Shown: positions 1 through 11,196 of the stretch, piece by piece
Numbering within the stretch: the first letter of the stretch is position 1
Layout of the letters: each line of letters starts with the position of its first letter
DNA from: Agrostemma githago
Taxonomy: Eukaryota; Streptophyta; Magnoliopsida; Caryophyllales; Caryophyllaceae
DNA length: 64,000 bases
Direction of reading: 5' to 3'
Assembly (NCBI GenBank): GCA_958450325.1
Contig: OY288256.1
Location: forward strand, 11,115,057 to 11,179,056
Program-made: the position numbers and the translations under genes
Notes under the pieces: generated by a model
The model's input: only the letters and a program-made list of their open reading frames with translations
The model's database searches: none
Told to the model about the DNA's origin: nothing

Positions 1-1790
1 TGAACTACACATTCGTTAATCTCGCTTTGCTATGTATGAAATTATGACTTGTTATTGCCGGTCACAGTGACTTGTTGTAACTTTCTAGGGTTTTATTAGG
101 CCGTTGCAGTCAGCGTGAAAGCCAAAATTACAATAAAAATATTTTTTTTCCATAATTTCTATAAGACTAATTGAAAATGAAATGGAAGATGAATTTTCGG
201 AAAATTTATTTTTTCTTGTAAATGACCGAAAATGAACACAAAATGTGAATCAGATGAAGAAGAGTTAGAGGAGGAGTTGAATAAGAGAGGTTCAACAGGT
301 AGTCGGTCACCCATAGCAAAATGAGGTTAATGAAGGCGTAGTTCCTATTAAAATGAGATTACGTATAGTTTGGACTAATTTAAGAAGCACACTCATAGTT
401 GATATTATTCTCATGAAATAACCCAAAAAGATATAGCACAATTTCTAATCCATTAAAAAATTACAAAAGAAAAAATTAAATATGACGATAAATATTAAAA
501 TTAAAATGTACAATGTAATATAAATTAATTCTCTCAGAATTGTAAAGAAATCGATCAACATTGAGAATTTAAAATTGCTAAATTATAACTCGACAACAAC
601 TACGGCTGCCACATTTTCGACCTTATAAGGGTGGCAAGACGTAAGCAATCGGATGCTTGAACTTAACTTTTTATTTTTTCGATTACGAGTTGTCGTCGTT
701 CTGATTTTATTAGAGTGACACAAAGGTAACACATCTATAGACGATAACACTAAATATTGTCAAACCAATAACGTCAGGGTGGCAAAACCTAACTACAAAA
801 TGTTTTTTTGTCAAAATGTATAAATGGATATTCATCATCGTCAATCCCAATCTGCATGAACAAACCCCCATATTATTTTTTTGCAAAGAAGATATCATGG
901 AGGTTATAATTATTGTTGTGTTGTGTTAATTAAGTTGAATTAAATTGAACCTATGCCAAAACAAGATACATAAAATATTGTTAAATCTTAGATAATATTG
1001 TTAAGAAATACTCAATTGTTATTAACCTAAAGATGAGATTGTGATATTAAATAGATTATCCGTTGTTATAATTGACAATATACCCGCTGTTTTCACAGTT
1101 TCATAATGAGAAAGTTTTAGTTTTTTTGCACGATTTGGTATACTCAGCTGTTATTAATCTGATCACTAAATAAAAATAATATCATTATTTTTCAATTATG
1201 AAACCACCACTAACTTGAAAAAAAACTACACATGATCTCCCACTAAACTTAACTTTTCAATTTTAACCAACCAAAAAATCATCCTTCCCAAATTTAATCA
1301 ACCAAAAAATCACCTTTCTCAAAGGTTAAATACCCCCATTTAACGGAAAAAATTTTCATTCAAAAAACATTACTCATATCAGGAAAATTAGTATCAAAAT
1401 GTTACAAGAAACAAAAAAAAAATCAAATCAATAAACTAGATATTGTTGGTTAATGAAGAGATAATTACATGAATTAACAACAAAAAACTTTTTTAAGTAC
1501 ATGTTATTCATTTTATATTTATCATAATCATAGATTAATGTAATTACTTACCTTAAATACTTTTGAACGTTCTTATTTGAGGGGATAAGGGTGCATCGAA
1601 TGTGACGACAAACGTAGTGTACAAGGAAATATTTCAAAAATTATGATATATTAGATCTTTTCGGACTACGCCATTTCTTTTACAATTACTTCGAAGATAA
1701 TCAATGCGCCATTTTTTTTGTTTGTATGAGTGTTTATTGGAAGTACACAACCGTGATGATATCTTAAACACAAATCGCAAAAAAAAATTA
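1..1790. other. AT-rich intergenic DNA, no gene seen
   Basis: No long open frame and no recognisable domain on either strand. Short AT-rich stretches dominate. Around 1255-1325 a short phrase (CCAACCAAAAAATCA-like) occurs twice, which looks like local duplication. I see nothing else to support. Confidence 0.6.
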
Positions 1791-1797
1791 GCGGTCG

Positions 1798-1830
1798 CCC
1801 GTACATGCTATGCACGGGGTTAATACTAGT
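1798..1830 (+). mobile_element. Helitron-like 3' terminus (hairpin plus CTAGT)
   Basis: A GC-rich hairpin (CCCGTACAT, loop, ATGCACGGG) in AT-rich DNA is followed about eight bases later by CTAGT and then a T. Helitrons typically end in a short hairpin shortly before CTRRT and insert between A and T, so the arrangement fits. I did not find a matching TC-type 5' end or any Rep/helicase coding sequence, so at most this is the end of a small non-autonomous copy. It could also be a chance hairpin. Confidence 0.4.
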
Positions 1831-2080
1831 TTTTTTCAATTTCGGGTAAGGGGAAGGCGAATACAAGGTCGCACCACAATGATATTCTGCACTAGGATCC
1901 AAAAGATGTAAAATCTCAAAAATGACCTATTAGTGAAGTATTTCCAATTATCTTCATTGCGACTGTCCTGGTAAGGTAGGTTATTCTGGGTTGTAGCTGA
2001 TTGATATATATAATCAAAACATGCTTACAACAACTGAAATGGGCTAAACAGAAGAAAATGACCTAAATCTATAGGTAGTA

Positions 2081-2199
2081 GACCACGGGCGGTTTACCTT
2101 GGTGTGCGTGGTTTGCAGGCTATGCATACACCCGAGGGTTTACCCAGTGTGCACCAAAAAGGTAGCGGCTGCGGGTTCCCTCGTTCATAAAAAAAAAAT
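2081..2199 (+). repeat. SINE-like 3' region with A-tail
   Basis: The GC-rich phrase GGTTTACC...GGTGTGC...GGTAGCGGCTGCGGGTTCCC ends in a run of A. This resembles the 3' domain shared by many angiosperm SINEs. No clear tRNA-derived box A/box B head is visible upstream, so it would be 5'-truncated or too diverged. The family assignment is from memory of the motif, not from an alignment. Confidence 0.4.
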
Positions 2200-2640
2200 G
2201 TGTCGTTTTGGCTATGTGGAGCTCATCAAAAACAGAAATGTCTTTCCTCATGTACGTCCTCCTCAACCCAAACACATATTTAATATCAAGAGACGGACGT
2301 CATATATTTATGCAAATTGATGTTACACATTCCATAAGGAGAAACCACTCAATTCCTAAATATATAATTAAGACCAGTTATGGATGTTACTGGCCTAGGA
2401 AGCTCTAAGTCCTAAAAATTTTGTGATTTGCTGACAAAATGGTCAAATTTACTTATTTGGCAATTAAAAGTTCAATAGGCATTCATATTAAAATCATCTC
2501 ATCTCAAGTATTACATGCATTCAGGCACGGAGGCAGCTGTCAATTAGGAGAAATCATGTAAAATGCAACGTCACCATCGTCGTTTTGCATGTTTCACATC
2601 AGACACAAGACAAACAAAGCACACAAAAATAAAATCTTTT
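2200..2640. other. Intergenic DNA, nothing recognised
   Basis: Only short overlapping open frames of 60-75 codons without recognisable domains. No repeat structure was noticed. Confidence 0.5.
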
Positions 2641-3660
2641 TGGATTTTTCAAATTTTTTTGGTTTTTTAAAATTTTAAAATTTTTGAAAGCAATAAAATC
2701 AGAAAACAAAAAATGAAAACACACAAACTCTAACTCCCCCAAACTTAAATGTCACAGTGTCCTCAATGTGACTCTAAAGCAGATAAGACAACAAATCCAC
2801 AGCCAATCCTAAGGACAACTTAACGTAAGGGGAAGAAAAAATCTATGAAAGCATGAAAAACAAAAATAAAAGGAAAGAAATTATCGTATACAAGGGTAGC
2901 TCCCCCAAACCAGCTGAAAAGCGAGGGGGACATATACAATTGATGTCGGGTTGCCTGCCGACTAGCGCTGGTTTCAGACAGGTCCCGCACGACCACTTCA
3001 CCCGTTTTAAGAAACATGAATTCGCCTCGGTCGAAGTCAAAACAACTCAGAGCCGGTAAGAGCAGATCGAACATGTGGGCATGTGCTACGTACAAGCATA
3101 AGTAGCACAATATAGGCACGGAAGCGTTAAGATTCAGAAAATCAAACCGTCTCAGCTTAGTCGACGGTTTATGAGAGTGCTCCGTGTATTCAGTTTTAAA
3201 ATTCCCTTTATCAATTAAATTGAAAATATTGAAATAGGGAAAAATGAATATTTCCAGTGGATCGTGTACACTTAATTAAATCAGCATACAGGACGACATT
3301 AACCTGAACGGTTAACTCATTAGGCATAGGAAGCTCGGCCGAATCAAGTAATGTGTCCTGAATCAGTGTCTCGTGTAGCGAAGGAGGATGATTCGTCTCG
3401 ACGGAAATGTCGATATTGCATAAGTCCTTTTTTACCGTCCTGAGGGGCCTATCTTCCCGGAGGGCTGCCTCTATCTCATCGAGCTCGGCTTTCCAAAACT
3501 CGGATTGCCCGCCGTAATCGTTCGTTAGAACCTTCACCGTTGAATAATCGTTTAATTTCAATTCATCGACCTCTTCTTCCCACGTTAGAACCTTGTCCAC
3601 CGAGTCTCCATAGAGCAAGCGCTCGATTTCATCCACTTTCATAGAGCAAGTTGCTTAATG
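2640..3660 (-). pseudogene. Decayed Ty3/gypsy internal fragment
   Basis: On the minus strand a phrase like 'cattgaggacactgtgac' precedes a purine-rich GTTTGGGGGAG tract near 2735-2775. This is very like the 'gcattgaggacaatacac ... GTGTGGGGGAG' stretch downstream of the envelope-like ORF of the Athila-like element at 56.66-56.70 kb. A 143-codon open frame lies upstream at 3211-3642 (minus). It is acidic (motifs such as TWEEEVDEL and KAELDEIEAAL) and has no domain I can name. Order and strand fit an old relative of the 48.8-60.5 kb element. The ORF itself could be gag/pol spacer or something else. Confidence 0.4.
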
Positions 3661-3689
3661 GGTCAATTAAACAAAGTTCAAATCTGATT

Positions 3690-4010
3690 TTTGCACTTGA
3701 GTTGAAACTTTGCCCTATGGATCTTCAAAGGGCGAAACTTTGCCCTGCGGATTTTTAGAGTTCCCGTTGCTTTACAGTCGTGCGAAATTTCGCCTGGTGG
3801 TTTCGTCCGATCAACTTTTATTCTGCATTCTGAAATCTGGAGCATCAATACCGTCGGGTGAAACTTCACCTGGTGAATAAAAGTTTCGCCCGGTCATTTT
3901 GCTCGGTTGTTTTACTTGACGAAGATCTTCGGGGAGGCAGATATGTCGTCGGGCGAAACTTCGCCCAGCGAAATCTCATCGAGCGAAACTTTTCCCGATG
4001 GATTCTTTGT
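3690..4010. repeat. Cluster of imperfect GGGCGAAATTTCGCCC-type palindromes
   Basis: Several copies of a roughly 16-bp inverted repeat (for example GGGCGAAACTTCGCCC) are spaced 20-60 bp apart. The same motif is clustered in both LTRs and in the internal region of the Athila-like element at 48.8-60.5 kb. Here the copies are more mutated, suggesting an older relative. Confidence 0.75.
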
Positions 4011-4157
4011 CCTCTTTCTTTTAGTTTCACAATTCATTGTTTGGACTTTGGCTTCATGACAAGCCTTGGACGATATTTTTTTTGGTGTAGTGTGATTCAC
4101 ATTAATATTGAATTGAAATATTTGCACCATACAAAGATTCTATTTCCATCACAATAT

Positions 4158-4590
4158 CTATAGCTCAATCTCTTCTAACCATTGTTTATGAGTACCTACA
4201 CAACTCTTAAATGACGGATCTTGCAATCGATGCTGGAAACAGAATTTCACCTGCTTGAGGACCCTAGCCGGAGCAATGAGTTGGTTGTCTATACGGGCCT
4301 GATTTATAGCCATCCAGATGAAGTACATCACACCAATGATGGCTGCCATGAGAACCTTCTTCTTAAATAACGATTTGCATCTCCAATTCAGCACACTTTT
4401 GATCACATCTCCTTGAAACTGCACGCCTAACCAGTCCAATAAAAGCTGTAGAAATCATTGGTTGTACACACACTCAAAGAATAGGTGTGCATTATATTCT
4501 ATCCCTGCAACACATCACCAGCAGACACCTGATGGCATTACTCCAAAGTTCTGCATCCTATCTTGAGTCAGTAAATGTTTATGCAATGCC
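4158..4590 (-). pseudogene. LINE ORF2 C-terminal remnant (zf-RVT)
   Basis: A 93-codon frame (4158-4439, minus) contains KKKVLMAAIIGVMYFIWMAIN. This corresponds to the 'HWKFSLVQSCIAATVHSIWKERN' type segment at the C-terminal end of plant L1-type ORF2 proteins seen elsewhere in this window. Upstream in the same frame, interrupted by stops, are LLTQDRMQNFGVMPSG and the zinc-binding-like C..C..H..C pattern with NAHLFFECVYNQ. It is a short dead fragment without an adjacent (TTA)n tail. Confidence 0.7.
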
Positions 4591-4609
4591 TTGGACGATA
4601 TTTCACTCT

Positions 4610-4805
4610 CTTGTGTTTGTGAAAGCTCGAGATGCTCTCGGAAGCGGATTTCTATCAAAACAATAGAAAAACTACCCAAAAACACGTAAAATGCACAAGA
4701 GAGACGCTAATGTGAGAAATACTGGAATGAAGCGATGATCGCGCAACATTCCCACAAAAACGAAAGGAAAGCAAGTCTAAAAGGATGGAAAAGTGGGCTA
4801 AATTT
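4610..4805 (-). repeat. Diverged LTR fragment related to the Athila-like LTR
   Basis: Read on the minus strand, this contains CATTAGCGTCTCT, then GCATTTTACGTGTTTT and a GGTAGTTTTTCTATTG-like phrase. These occur in the same order near the start of the LTRs at 48771 and 58370. With the palindromes at 3.7-4.0 kb, it suggests a minus-strand relative into which the LINE fragment at 4.16-4.59 kb was inserted. Confidence 0.5.
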
Positions 4806-5347
4806 AGCACACAATAGACGAGCTTGATAAGATCACCGTAATGATAAAGGTTTAGATATTTGTCTTAATAAATCTATATCCCTATGTTTGGGTGGTCTTA
4901 TTGAGAAGGACTTGATGGATTCACCGCTATGTTGAGAGGTAGCTAGAGCCTTAAAGCATTTAATGATTCTATAGCTCATATGTGAGTGGTCTATGCGAAG
5001 ATAGACTTGATGGAATTATCTAACGGATTGTGAAGGGTTGACCTTCTTCTATGAGATATTAGAATATCTCTCTAAATCACTCGTTAGAATCCCAAACTTC
5101 ATCTGGCCATAACTTTGTTGAATTGTATCGCGGAACTCGTGCGGAACTTAAGGTATGATATGTGTATTGTTAGAATAATTCAACCGAAGTTCAATAAGGA
5201 ATTCAAATCGAAAGATATTATCTTGTTGTAAGTAAGTTGTTGTCTCGTTTCGATAATACGTTAATTCAAATTGAAAGATATTAACGTCTAAGTTTCAATC
5301 TTTTCATATGCTCGGAATTTTGTCTATCCTTTCCATTAGTGGGGGAC
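4806..5347 (+). other. Non-coding stretch before a copia-type LTR
   Basis: No coding frame is visible. It ends in the purine-rich TTAGTGGGGGAC directly before a TGTTG-starting LTR, so at least its right part is probably the 3' untranslated end of a decayed copia element. Confidence 0.4.
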
Positions 5348-5762
5348 TGTTGGAAATAATGCAAATGCTAGTAATGATGTCAAGATACATTATGCTATAG
5401 AGAAGTCTTCCATTACCTCGTAAAAGAATTTTCCAACTCTCACCACTCTATGCATGATTATAACCACTAACTCCATGTTTATGGTGGTGGTTATTCCACT
5501 AATTTTGTAGTTATAGTACTAATTAATCACTATAAATATGAGAAGTATAGTCATTTTAGAGATACATCTTCAGTTCATATATCGTCATCTATTATTTCTC
5601 TTGTTAATTTTGAGCATACTATATGAGTTCTAATTCTTAATTGTTGAGTACACAACTTTTAGTAGTGTTGTGTAACCTTAGGGGACGACGCTCATTCTGA
5701 TTTGTACCATAGTCAGAGTAATTTTATTTCTCATTCAGTGACTTCCATACCACGACACAACA
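5348..5762 (+). mobile_element. Copia-type LTR (3' LTR remnant)
   Basis: Starts TGTTG and ends CAACA, a perfect 5-bp terminal inverted repeat, and is preceded by a polypurine tract (GTGGGGGAC). A TATA-like TATAAATA lies at about 5531. No partner 5' LTR is visible, so this is the 3' end of a truncated element. It ends 24 bp before CACTA element 1. Confidence 0.55.
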
Positions 5763-5819
5763 ACATATATTCTCTAATTATATATCCACTACAAGAAAGT
5801 ATCTCATTAGCTACCAAAT

Positions 5820-6120
5820 ACGCGCGACAGAAACTATTAGTCGCTCCTATAGCGACCGATTAAAAACTCGGGCGACAGATATCCGTCGCTAGACAAAGAG
5901 ACGAAGGGGGGAAGTGGGTGGGAAAAATAAATACACTATAGCCACAGATATCTGTCACTAAAAGGAAATAAGGGCGACAGATGTCTGTCGCTAAGAATAA
6001 CACGGGCGACAGATATCTGTCGCTAAACCATCCCCATTAGCGACAGATATCTGTCGCTAAACGAACCTAAGCGACAGAAAAAAAAAAAAAAAGCGGGCGA
6101 CAGATATCTGTCGCTACAGA
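5820..6120. repeat. CACTA-1 left subterminal palindromes
   Basis: About six copies of the perfect palindrome GCGACAGATATCTGTCGC or one-base variants, spaced 25-60 bp apart, some flanked by TA. In CACTA elements such subterminal repeats are the binding sites of the TNPA-class protein. That role is inferred here from position only. Confidence 0.85.
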
Positions 6121-6664
6121 GACAACATGTTATTACAGATACACACTAAAGGCGTGATTTTTTTTTAAATTACGCAGGCCCCCCTCACCCGATCACAACT
6201 CTCTTTTCACTTTCTCTCTCTAAGTTTCGTCTCCCCTCTCTCTAAACTTGCCCTCTCCTCCTTTCCTCTTCATTCCTTCCATTTTTTCATCTATACTTAG
6301 TTTTAATTATTTGTTAATTTTTGTTTTTATCGATTTAAATAAATTAGTTATTGGCTTGGATAGTTTTTTAGTGTAGTCTTATTGTTGTCGGAATATTTAG
6401 TGTAGTTAGCATGTTAATTGCCCATATGTTCCCCAATTTGAAATAGGTAGATTGTTAGTATAAATTTAGGGTTTATGATTGATTATTTCAATGAATTTGG
6501 TTGTTTTAATGTGTTAGAAAATTGAAAGTGAAAATACAATTATGCCGATTTAGTGATGTAATTATGAACGAATTAGGTGCAAATAGTACTATGTTTAGGT
6601 GAATTGAGAATTTTAGAAAACATGTGAGTAGTGTATATTAGTAAATTACTTTAGAGGAAATAAT

Positions 6665-6913
6665 TTGTATATGGTTATTGTCTTAATTTTTTTAGATAAA
6701 AAAATAAAAAGATTTGAACGAAATTGGATGTATGAGGAAAGATTGGATAAGAGACGATTTCCCACAACGCAATTTTTAGATGGTATTCATAGTTTTCTGG
6801 AGTTTGCTAAAAATCACCCCGAATACGCGTCAGACGGTAGATTTAAATGTCCTTGTGTGAAATGCAAGTGGGAAACGACAACGACAGCGACGACGATTGC
6901 TAGTAGGGTATAG
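6665..6913 (+). pseudogene. TNP2 transposase-associated domain fragment
   Basis: The frame reads NWMYEERLDKRRFPTTQFLD, then FLEFAKNHPEYASDG and FKCPCVKCKW. This matches the N-terminal transposase-associated domain of plant CACTA TNP2 proteins (W.Y.R, FL.FA..HP, CPC.KC). The frame stops after about 20 more Thr-rich residues and no tnp2 catalytic domain follows. It is on the same strand as the TNP1-like piece. It is a deletion remnant. Confidence 0.7.
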
Positions 6914-7014
6914 TTTTAATAATCTATATTATTTCAATAGTAATAATCTATATTGCTAGTAGTGTGTAATTGATTATGTTGTTAATTTCTAACTTTCTAT
7001 CTTCGTCAGCAGAT

Positions 7015-7896
7015 ATGACGTTGGGCAGACGCTTTAGTGCTGGCAGCGGGAGTAGGAGGAGCCAGCAGCAGTCGCAGCAGGGGCAGGAGGACGAGCAGTT
7101 GAACGAGAACGAGAAGCCCACAGGGGAGCAACAACCCCCCCCCCCCCCCCTCCACCACCACCGCAGGGGTTCAGATATCGGGAGCGTGATATTAATTAGA
7201 AATCTACATGTACCGTTAACAGTTAAAGAAAAAAACAGGTGAACTCCCCGCAGCTGCGCATCTGTTCCTTAACACAAAGAGCAAGGTGGACTGCAAGGGT
7301 CAAAGGGGCTTCATTTCGAACAGGGACCAAGAAATTTGGGTGAGTTTCTAACATAAGGCTTATTTACATTGTTCTTTAACATGTACACTAATGTCAATGA
7401 AATCTCACCTAATCATCAAATCAATTTCTTTTAGGATGCATATATCGAGGCCAATTCCACGGACGACCCTGAAGGTAGGGATCCGAACGAGATATGGTTC
7501 AGTATCGTGCAAAGGTACCGAAAGGGAGCGGTGTACGGTACGGGGAACGCTCACACCATGTAATGGACACCACCCAAAGCTCGGAGGGGGCATTCGACCT
7601 CGGCGGAGTACGTACCGTCCGTTGTTGTTGAGATGAGGTCGGAACTGCAAGAGGAGAGGGCGCAACGGGCTGCTTTGCCTGAGAGGATGAGGGAGTAGGA
7701 TGAGAGGTTGAAGGCGCAGGATGAGCATATCCAGCGACAGGATGCGGTCAGCTTGCAAATACTAGAAGAGCTATCCCGCCTGAGGAGCATGCAGCAGCAG
7801 AACTGCTACTCCGGCCTCATTCCACAACGCCAAGACCCTAGAGACCCCTTCAATGAAGGTGGTAGTGGCGCTTCCGCTAGTTTTCTCGTTCATTGA
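7015..7896 (+). pseudogene. TNP1/Ptta-like CACTA protein, degenerate
   Basis: An ATG at 7015 opens a Gln/Pro-rich low-complexity stretch with a run of about 17 C around 7135-7151. After a plausible intron, a frame near 7434 reads DAYIEANSTDDPEGRDPNEI, FSIVQRYRKGAVYGTGNAH, then a charged coiled-coil-like part (VVVEMRSELQEERAQRAALP, AQDEHIQRQDAVSLQILEEL). This order resembles Ptta/En/Spm second-gene proteins. At least two in-frame stops (near 7561 and 7697) interrupt it. Confidence 0.5.
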
Positions 7897-8029
7897 GCAT
7901 GTAGATTAAGAAACACAGCTTGTAGTGAATGAATGTTGATTGAAAACAGTTTGTAACATTACTCTTAATTTAGTTTATTCAAGTACAATTAGTTACCTTG
8001 CTTGCCAATTATGGAAATGTGAAGCCGAC

Positions 8030-10709
8030 ATTAAATGGCCGATACGGCATGGTGTTTATAACGTCGTGGACATGACGTAGGTCCACCCCGACGCGGCCAC
8101 GCGCGGGTTTGGGGAGGCGAATGCATCTCCATATGAGAATGGATCGAATTGAAATTTAAGTCGAAATGGAGTCGCCACCGAACTTTGTGGGAGTTCGGAC
8201 TCGTTCGAGCCCACTCTATGTCGTTATGGACCATACACAAAGTACGGCCCACTTTGAGTTAAGAGTTTATAGGGCTCGTCCCTTTGCATTACGATACCAA
8301 TACCATCTACACCGGTAATCGTGTAAAGAATGACTCTCGTGCGCCAACGGTTTCGGGCATCCGGAAACCGAGGTTCTGAGTAAGGGGTGAGGGTACATGT
8401 TGGGAAGCCCACTAAGGACACCCAACCCCGCCCGCACTTAGCGGGCCTCTACTAAGACATCGTTTGACTTTCTAATATGCGCGTTAGTGATTCGGTGAAA
8501 TAATATGCAAACAGCGTTTTTAGCTAAGCATGCGAATTAAATGTGACCTACGTCATTTTAATGCATCTAATTTATTGTCGAAGTGATTTAGCATGCGAGG
8601 GTTCATTTATGAACGGTAAAACGCAAATAAATAAAGCAAATCAATAAAAATCGGTTACAAGTTACACGGGCGGAAATACAACCCGGAATTCACAATACAA
8701 CGAGCAATAAAATAATCGAATAGTAAATGGTAAGCGTTAACTAGAAACGGACCCGTATATAATAAATATAAGCTAGACCGTGAGTCGTGTAAATGGACGA
8801 ACTTTTGATTAAATACACATTATTTTGTGTACTAACCAAAGGACGGAGATATAGGACCTAGGCATGGTGCTAGCCCGATCCCAAATCTCGATGTCTTGTC
8901 CCAACTTATCATATCGAGAGATTGGAGTCTAGATTAATCGTACGTCGGATACGACTAAGGAGTCGTCAACGCAAGATTAATAATGGGACCGTCGATCAAA
9001 GTTGTTTATGTGAAGTGATATGCATGTATTTTGAAAAAGAGTTCACGTGATTGACTTTACACGTGACGACTAATGTCGTAGAAAAATGACGAGGCTCGAA
9101 TGATGCGCTAGAGTCCTCGGATTTTTGGGCTACAGGACCCACTCGATCGAGTCATGGCTTGGACTCGATCGAGTGCACCTTTAAGGTGGCTACTGCCCGT
9201 TTTTTGGGGTGCTACTCGATCGAGTGGCTCATGGCACTCGGTCGAGTGCCCCCTGTACGAGGCATGACTCGTTTCGTTTTATTTGTTTTAAATCGATGGT
9301 TGGCCGAGTTAAATAAAAATATTTACGATTTAGATTTAACTCGGTTTTTCGGTACTATAATCATGTCTTATATGATTGTAATACCGTTATCGGAATTTTT
9401 ATAGAACATGTTAATATGAGATTGAACAATTTGATTAACGACGAAATTGTAGCCCTCCGCGTCACGACATCGATATTAATCCTAACGGATTATGTGATGT
9501 CGATTTTCGCATCAACGGATTTCATGCTAATCTTGGAAATGGAATCAAATGCGTTCAACTATGATCGGTCACGATCACGTCGTACCCTTGAGTACATTGG
9601 GACGGCGCTCCTCGAAAGGGTGCCACCTCCGTCGTTGCTCTTAAAGGGATTAGACGGACTTTAGATGATCGTCATAGTTAAACGAATTTGAAACCGAAAT
9701 TTGTTATTATTATTACGTATACGCGATAAATAAGACGAAAATAAATAACGATAATTAAATGTTAGATTGTTAGATGCAATAAAGAAAATGTTAGTTGTTA
9801 GTAATCATGTCGTTACTATCGACTAATTATAATACATAGACATAAGTGTACATAAAAAGAACGAAAAAAGAAAGAAGAAGGAGATGTCGATGTTGAATTG
9901 TCACACCCTCAACCTACATGCTCTTGCTTCTCGGGATACGGTTCGTCAAATGGCGGCAATGGTGCGGGAACGTCGAGATACGTAGGGGGAGTTGATGGTG
10001 TGTGTAAGGTTTGTATGGAGGATTGTTTTCTTAGTTTTTACGAGTTTCGATCTCGGAATGCAAGTAAATGGATGTGTATATGGTGATGTCGGAAATGGTG
10101 GTGATTTGTGACTTAATGTGGTTGCAAAATGTAGGGTTTTGTAGTGTAAAGTTGCCTGAAAGTTTATGAAAAAAGTTGTGAAATGTTGAGGGTTGATGGG
10201 GTATTTATAGGAGAAACCCCACGACCTAGGGTCACTCGATCGAGTGGCCCTAGTGCACTCGGTCGAATGCCCTTAAAAACGGGTCTGTTCCGGATTTTGA
10301 GGCTCCACTCGACCGAGTGGATAAGGATGGCGAGCCTAAATAGGGAAGGAGTTGACTTTTTTTATTTTTGAATATTGTATTTGGGCGCAATTTTCTAGAA
10401 ACGTATCGGGTTGTTTTTTGTGTGTCGGATTCGTCTTTGACCGGGTTTTGACCCGGTCGCCAAAAGATGGGTTTCATTTTTGGTGTCGGTTTTGGCCCAA
10501 ATTAGTCTTATTTTACTCGGAACGACCCACTGGGCCTGAATTTGAGGTTGGTTTTGAGAGATTTGTATCCCGTTAAATGCCTATGCCGGACATTACTGAT
10601 TCCGAGCCCATATCCGAGCGCGTTAGAGCATGTTTGCGTCCGATCATCATCGGGTGTTTTTTGGAAACACTACCATAGACACCTGGCAGTCAAAATACGG
10701 GTGTCTACA
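8030..10709 (-). mobile_element. Nested LTR-like retrotransposon block
   Basis: On the minus strand the block begins TGTAGACACCCGTATTTTG, a common plant LTR start. Near its far end it has GGTGGCGACTCCATTTCG (about 8163-8180), resembling an LTR/primer-site junction in some plant LTR elements. Two groups of the palindrome ACTCGATCGAGT or one-base variants lie at 9135-9245 and 10230-10320. No coding domain and no target duplication were found, so the left border is uncertain. It lies inside CACTA element 1, whose right subterminal repeats resume at about 10795. Confidence 0.4.
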
Positions 10710-10789
10710 AACATATTTGTCATTGCTGGGTTGTTTTTCTATTTGCAGATTTTGGCTAGAAATGAAATAAATTGAATCAACCAAATATT

Positions 10790-11165
10790 GGTCTTGTAGC
10801 GACAGGTATATGTCGCTAAAATGGCCAAATAGCGACAGATAACGGTCGCTAACATAGACACCCAAGGTCCCCAATTAACCCCATCAGGTAATCTCCCTTA
10901 GCGACAGATATCTGTCGCTAAACTCCATTAGCGACAGATATCTGTCGCTAAACTTCATTAGCGACAGATATCTGTCGCTAACTGACCCTTTTAGCGACTG
11001 AAATCTGTCGCTAACCTTAGCGACAGATATCTGTCACCCGGTTTTTTTAGTGACAGTTATCTGTCGCCCGTCTCCTTTTTAGGCCATTAACCGACGCGAC
11101 TACTTCTCAGCGACTGTCATCTGTCACGCGTCTTTTTTTGCGACAATTGACGGTAGTTGCTAACA
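10790..11165. repeat. CACTA-1 right subterminal palindromes
   Basis: About nine copies of GCGACAGATATCTGTCGC or close variants. Three consecutive near-identical copies lie at about 10900-10980. Copies near the outer end are the most mutated (for example TGACAGTTATCTGTCGC). Together with the left array this frames the element. Confidence 0.85.
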
Positions 11166-11196
11166 GTCGCCCGTCATGTATTTTTTTGTAGTGATC

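Larger units (their letters stand above)
5787..11193 (+). mobile_element. CACTA (En/Spm) element 1
   Basis: The left end is CACTACAAGAAA and the right end TTTTTTTGTAGTG (reverse complement CACTACAAA), flanked by the 3-bp target duplication ATC (5784-5786 and 11194-11196). About 300-370 bp inside each end lies an array of a palindromic subterminal repeat. The interior has an N-terminal piece of a TNP2-type transposase, a degenerate TNP1/Ptta-like stretch and a nested LTR-like block. No DDE catalytic core is visible, so it is non-autonomous. Confidence 0.85.

Noticed and set aside
7405..7790. Minus-strand open frames of 79-117 codons in CACTA 1
   Set aside because: They lie opposite the TNP1-like sequence and show no domain.
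5820..11165. Regularly spaced palindromes that look like a CRISPR array
   Set aside because: The genome is a plant's; spacing is irregular, and the repeats sit just inside CACTA ends as subterminal sites.
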